Assembly: GCF_002113375.1 (NCBI RefSeq)
Contig: NZ_NEHO01000022.1
Span: 1 to 64,000 of the forward strand
DNA from: Pseudomonas sp. R37(2017)
GTDB lineage: Bacteria > Pseudomonadota > Gammaproteobacteria > Pseudomonadales > Pseudomonadaceae
Direction of reading: 5' to 3'
DNA length: 64,000 nt
Positions 43,124 to 51,953 of this stretch are shown piece by piece. The notes under the pieces were generated by a model, which saw only the letters and a list, made by a program, of their open reading frames with translations, ran no database searches and was not told where the DNA came from. The position numbers and the translations under genes are program-made. The stretch's first letter is position 1. Each line of letters starts with the position of its first letter.

Positions 43124-44841
43124 TGCAGCGACTGATCGTTCGGCTGATCGACAGCCAGGACCCCGAGGCCCTGCAAGCGTCGCTGCGCTGGCTGTATGGC
43201 TTTGTGCGCCCCCATCGCCTGGCGATTGCCGGGCTGCTGGGCCTGTCGGTCTGCGCCTCGGCGTTGGTACTGGTGCAGCCGTGGCTGACCAAGCTGTTGA
43301 TCGACGATGGCCTGTTGGCGCGCAACTTTCCAATGCTGGTAGTGATCGCCGGGCTGATGATCGTGGCCGGGCTGCTGGGCACGGCGCTGTCGGGCATCAA
43401 CCGCTACCTGCACACGCGCCTGTCCGGGCGCATGCTGTTTGCCCTGCGCGATGACCTGTACCGGCATTTGCAAACCCTGTCGCCGAGCTTTTATGGCCAG
43501 CGGCGCATCGGCGACCTGATGTCGCGCCTCGATGGCGATGTCGCGGAAATCCAGCGGTTCGCCGTGGACTCTCTGTTCTCGGCGGTGTCGAGCGTGATCG
43601 GCCTGGTGGTTGCCATCGCGATGCTGTTGACGTTGTCCTGGAAGCTCTCGCTGCTGGCCCTGGTGTTGATTCCCCTCGATGTCCTCTGGCTGCGCTGGAT
43701 GCGGCGCAAGGTCGAGCGCGATGTGCGGCAGTTGCGCGAGCGTTCGGCGGACATGTCGTCGTTCATGGTCGAGACATTGCCGGTGATGAAGTTCATCCAG
43801 TCCGCCGGTCAGCAACAGCGTGAGGCGCGGCGTCTCGAGACACTGGGGCAGGGCTACATGAGCCAGTTGCTGCGCCTGCAAGTCACCGAATTTTTCACCC
43901 AGGCCGTACCCGGCACGCTGACCTCGCTGTCTCGGGCCTGCGCATTTCTGATCGGCGGTTACTGGGTGGTGCAGGGCACCTGGCAACTTGGTGCGCTGAT
44001 TGCCTTTTCCACCTACCTGGGGATGGCCGTGGGGCCGGTGCAAAGCCTGCTCGGGCTTTACGTCGCCATTCAGCGGATGACCGTCAGCCTCGGCCGGGTC
44101 ATGGAGTTGCGCGGGGAACAACCGACTGTATTGACGCCCGCCGCGCCACGCGCGATGCCCGATGGTGGTGATCTCTGCTTCGACAACGTGCACTTCGCCC
44201 ATCCTGGTCGCCAATCGACCCTGCGCGGCATCGAAGCGCGGATTCCCTACGGTATGAAAGTGGCCCTCGGCGGTGGCTCGGGCGTGGGGAAATCCACCCT
44301 GATCGACCTGCTGCAACGACATCACGATCCGCAATCGGGCCGGGTCCTGCTGGGTGAGGTCGATCTGCGCGAACTGGATCTGTTCCAGCTGCGTCGGCGC
44401 ATTGCCGTCGTCAGCCAGGATATCGTGCTGTTTCGCGGCAGCCTCGCCGACAACCTGGCCTATGCGGTGCCGGACGCCAGCCGCGAGGCGATTGCCGAGG
44501 TGGCGCGGCTGGCGCAACTCGACAGCCTGATCCAGTCCTTGCCCGAAGGCCTCGACAGTCCGCTGGGCGAGCGCGGTCAGCAGTTGTCCGGCGGGCAGAA
44601 GCAACGCATCGCAATTGCCCGTGCGCTGTTGCAGGATCCTCTGATCCTGGTGCTCGATGAAGCCACGTCCGCGGTGGACGAGGCCACCGAGCGCGAAGTC
44701 ATCGACGCCATCGACCGCTTGTTTGCCGGGCGTACGCGCATCCTGATCAGCCATCGCCCTTCAACCCTGGCCGATGCCGATCTGCGTTTCGAACTGCTCG
44801 ACGGCGTGCTGACGTCGAAAACGGTGCTGCATGAAATCTGA
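43123..44841 (+). CDS. qhpF: ABC transporter, fused membrane and ATPase domains, QhpF-type
   Basis: Half-size type IV ABC exporter of 572 residues. It has six membrane helices (about 25-310), then a nucleotide-binding domain with Walker A GGGSGVGKST, signature LSGGQKQR and Walker B LILVLDEATSAVD. It lies between the activator and the subtilase of the quinohemoprotein amine dehydrogenase cluster, as does QhpF, which is thought to export the processed, cross-linked gamma subunit to the periplasm. ATG 43123 (or GTG 43120) overlaps the activator stop; the 3' end overlaps qhpE by 11 bases. Confidence 0.88.
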   Translation: MQRLIVRLIDSQDPEALQASLRWLYGFVRPHRLAIAGLLGLSVCASALVLVQPWLTKLLIDDGLLARNFPMLVVIAGLMIVAGLLGTALSGINRYLHTRLSGRMLFALRDDLYRHLQTLSPSFYGQRRIGDLMSRLDGDVAEIQRFAVDSLFSAVSSVIGLVVAIAMLLTLSWKLSLLALVLIPLDVLWLRWMRRKVERDVRQLRERSADMSSFMVETLPVMKFIQSAGQQQREARRLETLGQGYMSQLLRLQVTEFFTQAVPGTLTSLSRACAFLIGGYWVVQGTWQLGALIAFSTYLGMAVGPVQSLLGLYVAIQRMTVSLGRVMELRGEQPTVLTPAAPRAMPDGGDLCFDNVHFAHPGRQSTLRGIEARIPYGMKVALGGGSGVGKSTLIDLLQRHHDPQSGRVLLGEVDLRELDLFQLRRRIAVVSQDIVLFRGSLADNLAYAVPDASREAIAEVARLAQLDSLIQSLPEGLDSPLGERGQQLSGGQKQRIAIARALLQDPLILVLDEATSAVDEATEREVIDAIDRLFAGRTRILISHRPSTLADADLRFELLDGVLTSKTVLHEI

Positions 44842-45508
44842 ACTGCGTATCGGTGTGGTGGACAGCGGCCACTCGGCAGCACAGCGGGTTCAGGTGATCG
44901 CCGGTCGGCGTTTTTCATTGCTTGATGACGGCCTGGCCGAGGGCGACTTGCGCGACGATCCACTCGGACATGGCAGTGCGGTGATCGAGGCGATCGGCCG
45001 GCGCGCACCCTCGGCGCTGTTTTGCGTGGCGCAGGTGTTCGACCGGCGCGGTGTCACCAGCGCCCTGCAGATCGCCACGGCGATTGACTGGCTGCTGGGG
45101 CAGGACGTGCGACTGATCAATTTGAGCCTTGGCCTGCGCCAGGACCGCAGCCTGTTGCGCGCGGCCTGCGCGGCAGCGGTGGCGCGGGGCGTGCTGCTGT
45201 GTGCGTCGAGCCCGGCCCAGGGGGAAGGGGTGTTTCCGGCCAATTATCCGCAGGTGTTGCGGGTAACCGGCGATGCGCGCTGCGCGGAACAGGAATGGTC
45301 GTGGCTCAACACAGCCCAGGCGGATTTCGCCGCGTGTGTGCAGGGCACCTACCCGGGGCAATCCGGGGCGAGCCTCGGTTGTGCCGCCTTGAGCGGGCAC
45401 ATCGCCGGGTTCCTCGTCGAACAACCCGGCGCCAGCAATGAGCAAGTTCTCGAGTGGTTGCGCGAGCATGCCCGTTACCGTGGCCCGGAACGGCGCTTCG
45501 GGCCATGA
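44831..45508 (+). CDS. qhpE: Subtilisin-like serine protease QhpE (leader peptidase of the gamma subunit)
   Basis: Compact S8-family protein of 225 residues without signal peptide or propeptide, so it is cytoplasmic. Catalytic residues are visible as D11 (VVDSG), H47 (GHGSA) and S181 (SGASLG). The usual oxyanion-hole Asn is not obvious: the corresponding loop reads CASSPAQ. In Paracoccus the equivalent protease removes the leader of the QhpC gamma subunit after thioether cross-linking. It overlaps qhpF and qhpG, so it is translationally coupled. Confidence 0.87.
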   Translation: MKSELRIGVVDSGHSAAQRVQVIAGRRFSLLDDGLAEGDLRDDPLGHGSAVIEAIGRRAPSALFCVAQVFDRRGVTSALQIATAIDWLLGQDVRLINLSLGLRQDRSLLRAACAAAVARGVLLCASSPAQGEGVFPANYPQVLRVTGDARCAEQEWSWLNTAQADFAACVQGTYPGQSGASLGCAALSGHIAGFLVEQPGASNEQVLEWLREHARYRGPERRFGP

Positions 45509-46800
45509 CCGACATCGTCATTCTTGGCGCCGGACCGGCCGGCGCCGCCGTCGCACTGGGGCTGCGGCGGCTGGGCCATGGCGTCACGCTGATCAGCGAG
45601 TGGCGCCGGTTTGCGGCGCTCGAAGGGGTATCCGTGCGGGTTCTGGAAGCCTTGCGCAGCGCCGGCCTGCAACACGCACTGGCGGATGCGGCCTTACCGT
45701 CCCAGCGGCAGGTCTCGTGGAATGGCCTGCAACATGCGCAGAACATCGAATACTTGCTGGACCGGCCGATTTTTGACCGGGGCCTGCGCGAGGATCTGCG
45801 CCTGGCGGGGGTCGAGTTGATCGAGGGCCGGGTGCTCACGGTTCAGTCATCGGCCGATGGCCATCGAATTGAAATCGACGGCCGCGAACCGCTGTTCGCG
45901 CCGTTTCTCGTGGAGGCCCGCGGACGCCAGGCCCCGGCAATCGGCAAAGGCCTGCGCGGCCCCGAGACCGTCAGCTTGCTCAATCGCTGGCAGGGTTCGC
46001 CGGGCAGCATCGCCAGCGCCGTGGAAAGCCTCGAGGATGGCTGGGCATGGATGGCGCGCCGTGCCGATGGCCAGTGTTACTGGCAATGGACGGTGGACGT
46101 GGCCAGCGCCGGGTTGCCGGGCAAGGCCCTGTTGCTCGATTACTGCCGGCGACGGCGCCAGGGTTCGCAGCTGGCCACGGCATTTTTTGCTGGCGGAGCA
46201 GAAACCGATCTACAGCTGCATGCCCGCAGCAGCACGGCGATTCTGAGCCCCCGGGTGTGTGGCGAAAACTGGATTCGGGTCGGCGATGCGGCAATGGCCG
46301 TGGATCCGCTGTCGGGCAATGGTGTCTTTCAGTCGTTGTCTTCGGCGTTGCAGGCTCCGGCGGTGATCAACACGCTGTTGAGCAAGCCCGAACGAGCGGC
46401 GCTGGCCCAGCGTTTTCACCAGCAGCGGGTGGAACAGTTGTTTTTGCGTTTTGCCCGAATCGGCCGGGATTTTTATGCCGATGAACAGCGTTGGCTGGAC
46501 CAGCCTTTCTGGCAGGCACGACGGACCTGGCCGGACGCCGAAGTGGCCCATGCCGAAGCGGATTTCAATGCACTGAGGATCGAGCGGGCGCCGGTGCTGC
46601 GTGATGGGCTGGTCGATGAGGTCGAGGTGGTGATCACGGCGGATCAGCCATTGGGTATCTGGCATGTGCAGGGGGTCGAGGTGGCACCGTTGGTGCGCAG
46701 ACTGCGCAGTGAGCCGGCTGAACAGGTGTTGGCCGGGTTGACGGTGGAGCAGGGAAGGAGGGTTCGCGGTTGGTTGTTGGCTCAGGGGTTCAAACCCTGA
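45505..46800 (+). CDS. qhpG: FAD-dependent monooxygenase QhpG
   Basis: Flavoprotein of 431 residues. The N-terminal dinucleotide fold reads VILGAGPAGAAVALGL, and the second FAD motif GDAAMAVDPLSGNGVF lies near 270. This is the layout of flavin hydroxylases and tryptophan-halogenase-like enzymes. In the amine dehydrogenase cluster QhpG hydroxylates the precursor tryptophan of the gamma subunit as a step toward the quinone cofactor. The ATG at 45505 overlaps the qhpE stop. It is the last gene of the activator-qhpF-qhpE-qhpG run; a REP pair follows. Confidence 0.88.
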   Translation: MTDIVILGAGPAGAAVALGLRRLGHGVTLISEWRRFAALEGVSVRVLEALRSAGLQHALADAALPSQRQVSWNGLQHAQNIEYLLDRPIFDRGLREDLRLAGVELIEGRVLTVQSSADGHRIEIDGREPLFAPFLVEARGRQAPAIGKGLRGPETVSLLNRWQGSPGSIASAVESLEDGWAWMARRADGQCYWQWTVDVASAGLPGKALLLDYCRRRRQGSQLATAFFAGGAETDLQLHARSSTAILSPRVCGENWIRVGDAAMAVDPLSGNGVFQSLSSALQAPAVINTLLSKPERAALAQRFHQQRVEQLFLRFARIGRDFYADEQRWLDQPFWQARRTWPDAEVAHAEADFNALRIERAPVLRDGLVDEVEVVITADQPLGIWHVQGVEVAPLVRRLRSEPAEQVLAGLTVEQGRRVRGWLLAQGFKP

Positions 46801-46824
46801 GTTCCGGGTTGTCCGGATGGGCCT

Positions 46825-46905
46825 CATCGCGAGCATGCTCGCTCCTACAGGGGAATTGTGTACGGCGCAAAATCACTGTAGGAGCGAGCCTGCTCGCGAA
46901 GGCGG
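46825..46905. repeat. REP pair in inverted orientation (GTAGGAGCG family)
   Basis: CATCGCGAGCATGCTCGCTC begins at 46825, and the inverse element CTGTAGGAGCGAGCCTGCTC begins at 46876. They lie between the convergent qhpG and aldehyde dehydrogenase genes, where they can block read-through. Confidence 0.9.
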
Positions 46906-46923
46906 CCTAAAGAACGGCGCAAA

Positions 46924-48414
46924 TCACAACTTGATCAACACCGACTTCAATTCGGTGTAATGCTCGATCGCCGCATACCCCATCTCACGCCCGACCCCGG
47001 ACATCTTGTAGCCGCCGAACGGCAGCGCCGGGTCCAGGGCGCTGTGGCAGTTGACCCACACCGAGCCTGACTTGATGCGCGGAATCATCCGGTGCACCGC
47101 CGCCAGGTCATTGGACCAGATACTCGCCCCCAACCCGTAGGGGCTGTCATTGGCCATGCGCAAGGCATCGGCTTCGTCATCGAACGGGATGGCCACCAGC
47201 ACCGGGCCGAAGATTTCTTCCTGCACCAGCGAGTGCTTCTGATCGACGTCGACAATCACCGTCGGCTTGACGAAGAACCCCGGACCAAACTGCTCGCCAC
47301 CGCAGGCAATGGTCGCACCGCTTTCCCGGCCCTTTTCGATGTAGCCGTATACGCGCTCCTGCTGCCGCGCCGAGATCAACGGACCCATTTCGACACTCGG
47401 GTCCAGGCCGTTGCCGAGTTTCATGGCGTTGGCGATATCGCTGATGTCCGCCACCACATTGTCGAAATGCTTGCGCTGCACATACAGCCTGGAACCGGCG
47501 CAGCAGACCTGGCCCTGGTTGAAGAAAATCGCGCTGGCGGCTCCGGCCGCGGCCGTTTTCAGGTCGGCGTCGGCCATGACGATAGTCGGCGACTTGCCGC
47601 CCAGTTCCAGGGTGACCCGGGTCATGGAGTCCATGGCGATCTTGCCGATCTGCTTGCCCACGGCGGTGGAACCGGTGAAGGTCAGCTTGTCCACCAGCGG
47701 GTTGTGGGTCAGCGCCGAACCTGCGGTGATGCCGGTGCCGGTGACGACGTTGAACACGCCTTCGGGATAACCGGCTTCCAGTACAAGCTCGGCGAGTTTC
47801 AGTGCGGTCAGCGGGGTTTCGTCGGCGGGTTTGAGCACTACGGTGCAGCCGGTGGCCAGGGCCGGGCCGAGTTTCCAGCAGGCCAGCAGCAGCGGGAAGT
47901 TCCAGGCGACGATGGCGCCGACCACGCCCACCGCTTCACGACGGATGAAACTGTGGAACTGGTCGTTGGGCATCAGCGGTGCCGACACGTCAACGGTCGA
48001 GCCTTCGATCTTGGTCGCCCAGCCGGCCATGTAGCGCAGGAAGTCGATGGACAGTTGTACGTCCATCACCTGGGCCACGGCTGCGCTTTTACCGTTGTTC
48101 AGGCATTCCAGTTGCGCCAGCAGTTCGGCGTCGCGCTGCATCAGGTCGGCCAGTTTCCACAGCAGGTTCTGCCGCTCCCGGGGACGGGTGCGGGTCCAGG
48201 CCGAATCGTCGAATGCCTGGCGGGCGGCGAGGACCGCACGGTCGACATCTTCCGGCGTGGCCCGTGGCACCACGCACAACACCTCACCCGTGGCGGGGTT
48301 GTGCAGGGGCATGGTCTGGCCGTCGGCGGCCTCGACCCAGTCACCGCCGATCAGCATGCGCGGGGCGCGTTGGATGAACGCCGAAGTGGCGGGAAGCAAG
48401 TTTGGCAGCGACAT
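46924..48414 (-). CDS. NAD(P)-dependent aldehyde dehydrogenase (PeaE/phenylacetaldehyde dehydrogenase-like)
   Basis: Enzyme of 496 residues, full family length. The general base Glu lies in LELGGKSP, the catalytic Cys in NQGQVCCAGS, and FTGSTAVGK forms the cofactor loop. It should oxidise the aldehyde released by the amine dehydrogenase to the carboxylic acid in the cytoplasm. Phenylacetaldehyde is the substrate of the equivalent P. putida gene, but the exact range is not readable. The ATG at 48414 has GAGG 9 bases upstream and lies 37 bases from a near-consensus sigma-54 promoter. A much longer in-frame extension would overlap that promoter and is rejected. Confidence 0.9.
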   Translation of the reverse strand: MSLPNLLPATSAFIQRAPRMLIGGDWVEAADGQTMPLHNPATGEVLCVVPRATPEDVDRAVLAARQAFDDSAWTRTRPRERQNLLWKLADLMQRDAELLAQLECLNNGKSAAVAQVMDVQLSIDFLRYMAGWATKIEGSTVDVSAPLMPNDQFHSFIRREAVGVVGAIVAWNFPLLLACWKLGPALATGCTVVLKPADETPLTALKLAELVLEAGYPEGVFNVVTGTGITAGSALTHNPLVDKLTFTGSTAVGKQIGKIAMDSMTRVTLELGGKSPTIVMADADLKTAAAGAASAIFFNQGQVCCAGSRLYVQRKHFDNVVADISDIANAMKLGNGLDPSVEMGPLISARQQERVYGYIEKGRESGATIACGGEQFGPGFFVKPTVIVDVDQKHSLVQEEIFGPVLVAIPFDDEADALRMANDSPYGLGASIWSNDLAAVHRMIPRIKSGSVWVNCHSALDPALPFGGYKMSGVGREMGYAAIEHYTELKSVLIKL

Positions 48415-48450
48415 GTTGAAACCTCGTCTTGTTCGTGTGACGAGGTCTTT

Positions 48451-48466
48451 CGCAATGGCTGTGCCA
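48451..48466 (-). promoter_or_regulatory. Sigma-54 promoter of the aldehyde dehydrogenase gene
   Basis: On the minus strand the sequence reads TGGCACA, four bases (GCCA), TTGCG. It fits the -24/-12 consensus TGGCACG-N4-TTGCA at the invariant GG and GC with exact spacing. The start codon is 37 bases downstream. A sigma-54 activator gene is part of the same locus. Confidence 0.85.
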
Positions 48467-48543
48467 GTTGTGGTTTTTACCTTCGAAAGCCCGAACGGGC
48501 GGGCCTGGCCGTTGTTTTCAGAACCGGCATGACGCCAACAATC

Positions 48544-48558
48544 GTCGCAAATTGCGAC
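48544..48558. promoter_or_regulatory. Inverted repeat, putative activator site between aldehyde dehydrogenase and qhpA
   Basis: GTCGCAAATTGCGAC is a perfect 7-bp inverted repeat around one base, about 90 bases upstream of the aldehyde dehydrogenase -24 box. A related dyad, GTTGCAACAGTTGTCGC, lies at 48616-48632. Enhancer sites for sigma-54 activators are usually at this distance. Binding is inferred. Confidence 0.55.
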
Positions 48559-48561
48559 GCC

Positions 48562-48604
48562 CTGTAGGAGCGAGCATGCCGCAAGCGGGCACCCGCTCCT
48601 ACAG
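48562..48604. repeat. REP element (GTAGGAGCG family)
   Basis: CTGTAGGAGCGAGCATG at 48562 and ACCCGCTCCTACAGG ending at 48604 form an imperfect long stem. It lies between the two putative activator dyads in the divergent regulatory region. Confidence 0.8.
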
Positions 48605-48719
48605 GGGTGTCTCAGGTTGCAACAGTTGTCGCGAAATTGAACGTGTTGCCGCGATGACATGACTGGCAAAACTCCCACAGATTCCGACAAGTTATTGATT
48701 CAATGAGGTATTCGTAAGC

Positions 48720-48736
48720 TGGCACGCTCTGTGAAT
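48720..48736 (+). promoter_or_regulatory. Probable sigma-54 promoter of qhpA
   Basis: TGGCACG (48720-48726) is a perfect -24 box. At the required four-base spacing the -12 box reads GTGAA instead of TTGCA, so the invariant GC is GA. It sits 113 bases before the qhpA start. I keep it because the locus encodes a sigma-54 activator and no other candidate is better, but the -12 mismatch is serious. Confidence 0.45.
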
Positions 48737-48848
48737 TGCTCATCGCAGACGTTTCTCTTGCCTCCGTCAGCGGATCAACGCCGGCGGCAGAAACCATAAA
48801 AACGATAAGCCACAACAATAAGAACGCACCGTGCGAGGTTCGACGTTG

Positions 48849-50429
48849 ATGAAGAGAAAACTCCGATCAGGCATGAGCGCCAGCCTGCTGGCCGTAGCCA
48901 CGTTAGTGGCGCTGCATTCGCCCCATAGCCTGGCAGCCCGCGACGCCCAGACCATCCTCAAGGAAACCTGTCAGGGCTGTCACACCCCCGAAGCCGATAA
49001 CGCCCTCAGCCGCATCAGCCACCAGCGCAAAACGCCGGAAGGCTGGCTGATGAGCATCGCCCGGATGCAGACCATGCACGGTTTGCAGATCAGCGACGAC
49101 GATCGTCGCACGCTGGTCAAATACCTGGCCGACACCCAGGGCCTGGCGCCGAGCGAAACCGATGGCGTGCGCTACGCACTGGAGCGCCGGCTCAACACCG
49201 TCGAGCACTTCGACGACCAGACCAGCCAGATGTGCGGCCGCTGCCACTCCGGTGCGCGGGTCGCCCTGCAACGGCGTCCGGCGCAGGAGTGGGAACGCCT
49301 GGTGAATTTCCACCTCGGTCAGTGGCCATCCCTGGAGTACCAGGCACTGGCCCGTGACCGCGACTGGTTCGACATCGCCCGCAAGGACATGGTGCCGCTG
49401 CTGGCCAAGCGTTATCCGCTGGACAACCCCGCCTGGAAACAATGGCAGAGCGCGGCGCCCAAAGCCGATGCACTGGTCGGCGACTGGAGTTTCAGCGGCC
49501 ACTTGCCGGGCAAGGGTGAGCTGGCTGGTGTGATGAGCGTCACCGCTGACGGCAGCGATACCTTCAAGGTCAGCGTCAAGGGCCAGTACGCCGATGGCAG
49601 TCCGTTCAATGGCGACGGCAGTGCAATTCTCTACACCGGCTACGAATGGCGCGGCAACGTGACCATCGATGGCGTGACCATGCGCCAGGTGTTCGCCGCG
49701 CAAGGCAATGCCATGCAGGGGCGGATGTTCGAGGCCGAGCACGACGAGCGCGGCCTGGACTTCGTCGCCGCCAAGCAGGGTTCCCAGCGCTTGCTGGCAG
49801 TGCAGCCGGGCTATGTGAAGGCCGGTAGCGAAACCGAAGTGACCCTGATCGGCAGCGGCCTGAGCGGCAAGCCGAACTTCGGCAAAGGCGTGGAAGTGGT
49901 CGAAGTCGTCTCCCAGAGCCCGGAGCAGATCAAAGTCAAACTCAAGGCTGCCGCCAATGCCCAGCCGGGCCTTCACGCAGTCACCGTCGGCACGCTGAAA
50001 GGCCCGAGCCTGTCGGTCTACAGCAAGATCGCCGAAGTCAAGGTCGTACCGGAATTCTCGGTGGCGCGAATCGGCGAGGGCGGTGGCTCGACGCCGAAAG
50101 TCCAGGGCCGTTTCGACGCGGAAGCCTGGGGCAAGGGCGCCGATGGCAAGCCCTATCGCATCGGCGTGTTCCCGGCGCAATGGAAGGTCGAGGCCTTCGA
50201 CGACCGCGCCAGGGAAGACGAAGACGTCAAGTTCGCCGGCACCATGCAGGCCGACGCGGGCGTGTTCACCCCGGGCGATGCCGGGCCGAACCCGGCACGC
50301 AAGATGTCCACCAACAACGCCGGCAACCTCAAGGTGATCGCCGCCGTCGACGACTCAGGGAAATCCCTGACCGGCGAAGGCCACATGATCGTGACCGTGC
50401 AACGCTGGAACAATCCACCCATTCCGTGA
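48849..50429 (+). CDS. qhpA: Quinohemoprotein amine dehydrogenase alpha subunit (di-haem cytochrome c)
   Basis: Periplasmic protein of 526 residues. A Sec signal peptide (about 1-30, ending HSLAA) is followed by an N-terminal cytochrome domain with two CxxCH haem sites, C41-C44-H45 (CQGCH) and C129-C132-H133 (CGRCH). Beta-sandwich domains, including an IPT/Ig-like part, make up the rest. It passes electrons from the gamma-subunit quinone to azurin or a cytochrome. ATG 48849 is preferred over GTG 48831 because it starts the basic signal-peptide region. It is first in qhpA-qhpD-qhpC-qhpB. Confidence 0.93.
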   Translation: MKRKLRSGMSASLLAVATLVALHSPHSLAARDAQTILKETCQGCHTPEADNALSRISHQRKTPEGWLMSIARMQTMHGLQISDDDRRTLVKYLADTQGLAPSETDGVRYALERRLNTVEHFDDQTSQMCGRCHSGARVALQRRPAQEWERLVNFHLGQWPSLEYQALARDRDWFDIARKDMVPLLAKRYPLDNPAWKQWQSAAPKADALVGDWSFSGHLPGKGELAGVMSVTADGSDTFKVSVKGQYADGSPFNGDGSAILYTGYEWRGNVTIDGVTMRQVFAAQGNAMQGRMFEAEHDERGLDFVAAKQGSQRLLAVQPGYVKAGSETEVTLIGSGLSGKPNFGKGVEVVEVVSQSPEQIKVKLKAAANAQPGLHAVTVGTLKGPSLSVYSKIAEVKVVPEFSVARIGEGGGSTPKVQGRFDAEAWGKGADGKPYRIGVFPAQWKVEAFDDRAREDEDVKFAGTMQADAGVFTPGDAGPNPARKMSTNNAGNLKVIAAVDDSGKSLTGEGHMIVTVQRWNNPPIP

Positions 50430-50482
50430 TGTTGAAGCGAGAGCTTGGCTGAAAACGCTTTCAGACACTTTTCGGAATGAGC

Positions 50483-50507
50483 GCAAGCCCCGCCAACCGG
50501 GGCTTGC
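50483..50507 (+). promoter_or_regulatory. mRNA stem-loop just before the qhpD ribosome site
   Basis: GCAAGCCCCG (50483-50492) pairs perfectly with CGGGGCTTGC (50498-50507) around a 5-base loop. The stem ends about four bases before the AGGAGG of qhpD, and no T-run follows. It could protect the upstream qhpA message or reduce maturase translation relative to the structural subunits. Confidence 0.6.
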
Positions 50508-50521
50508 ACAGGAGGTTTGCG

Positions 50522-51952
50522 ATGGGCGCTATCTTGAATCTGGTCGAACGCAACCTGCACGAAGTGCAGGTCGATGCCGACCGCATGCTGTTTCACATCC
50601 CCAGCAGTTCGCTGTTCGCCAGCGATGAACTGACGGGCACCATCATCGATACCCTGCGCGGCCCCGGCTGCTCCTCGGACGACCTGATCCAGCGCCTGGC
50701 CGCGCGTTTCAACGGCGAGGAAATCACCGAGACCCTGCGCGAGCTGATGGCCCTGGAACTGGTCAGCGACGGCTCGCCGCTGAGCCCGGACATCGCCGTC
50801 AAACGGGTCGAGCGCACAGCGATCAACACCGTGGTGCTGAACGTCAACACCGGCTGCAACCTGAGCTGCACCTACTGCTACAAGGAAGACCTCGACAAAC
50901 CGTCGGCGGGCAAGAAAATGGACGTCGAAACGGCGATTGCCTCAGTGGAAATGCTGCTGCGCGAATCCCCGGACGAAGAGCGTTTCACCGTGGTGTTCTT
51001 CGGCGGCGAACCGCTGAGCAACCGCAAGCTGATCGAATACATGGTCGACTACTGCGAGAAGCGTTTTCGCGAGGCCGGCAAGTTCGTCGAATTCGTGATG
51101 ACCACCAACGCCACGCTGCTCACCGAAGAAACCGTGGACTACCTCAACGCTCACCGTTTCGGTTTGTCCGTGAGCATCGACGGGCCGAAAACCGTACACG
51201 ACCGCAACCGCATCACCGTGGGCGGGCAGGGCACCTACGACGTGGTGCGGCGCAAGGCCGAGATGCTGCTGTCGCGCTACAACAGCCGTCCCGTCGGCGC
51301 ACGGGTAACGCTGACCACTGGTGTGACCGACGTCGAAACCATCTGGGATCACCTGTTCAACGAATTGGGTTTTGCCGAAGTCGGCTTTGCCCCGGTGACT
51401 TCCGGCGACATCAGCAGCTTCAACCTCACCAGTGACGAGCTGGTGCAGGTGTTCGCCAACATGAAGGCCCTCGGTCGGCGCTACCTGGACGCGGCGCTGG
51501 AGCATCGCAACATCGGTTTCTCCAACCTGCATCAGTTGATCACCGACATCCACGAAGGCCACAAGAAAGCCCTGCCATGCGGCGCGGGCCTGAAGATGCT
51601 GGCGGTGGATCACAAGGGCGAGCTGAACCTGTGCCACCGCTTCACCGGCTCATCGATGCCGACCTTCGGCAACGTCCACAGCGGTGTGAAGCAGATGGAG
51701 TTGAACGACTTCCTGTCCCAGCGCCTGGACCGCACCAACACCGGCTGCAACGACTGCCAGATCCGCAACCTGTGTTCCGGCGGCTGCTACCACGAGAGCT
51801 ACGCCCGCTATGGCGACCCGACTCATCCGACCTATCACTACTGCGAACTGATGCGTGACTGGGTCGACTTCGGCATCGAGGTCTATACCCGGATCATGGC
51901 CAATAACCCTGCGTTCATCAGCAGTTACATCACTCCGCGCAAGGCTCACTGA
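50522..51952 (+). CDS. qhpD: Radical SAM/SPASM maturase of the amine dehydrogenase gamma subunit
   Basis: Protein of 476 residues. The radical-SAM cluster ligands are C112, C116 and C119 (CNLSCTYC), and FGGEPL follows. The C-terminal SPASM domain binds auxiliary clusters through cysteines in CGAGLKM, NLCHRF, CNDCQIRNLCSGGCY and YHYCEL. QhpD forms the three Cys-Asp/Glu thioether cross-links inside the QhpC precursor, using its leader for recognition. The ATG at 50522 has a strong AGGAGG site. qhpC begins two bases after its stop. Confidence 0.95.
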   Translation: MGAILNLVERNLHEVQVDADRMLFHIPSSSLFASDELTGTIIDTLRGPGCSSDDLIQRLAARFNGEEITETLRELMALELVSDGSPLSPDIAVKRVERTAINTVVLNVNTGCNLSCTYCYKEDLDKPSAGKKMDVETAIASVEMLLRESPDEERFTVVFFGGEPLSNRKLIEYMVDYCEKRFREAGKFVEFVMTTNATLLTEETVDYLNAHRFGLSVSIDGPKTVHDRNRITVGGQGTYDVVRRKAEMLLSRYNSRPVGARVTLTTGVTDVETIWDHLFNELGFAEVGFAPVTSGDISSFNLTSDELVQVFANMKALGRRYLDAALEHRNIGFSNLHQLITDIHEGHKKALPCGAGLKMLAVDHKGELNLCHRFTGSSMPTFGNVHSGVKQMELNDFLSQRLDRTNTGCNDCQIRNLCSGGCYHESYARYGDPTHPTYHYCELMRDWVDFGIEVYTRIMANNPAFISSYITPRKAH

Positions 51953-51953
51953 T

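Noticed and set aside
48720..48741. Sigma-54 site using TTGCT at 48736 as the -12 element with TGGCACG at 48720
   Set aside because: The spacing between boxes would be nine bases instead of four, which sigma-54 promoters do not tolerate. The correctly spaced but degenerate -12 is reported instead, at low confidence.
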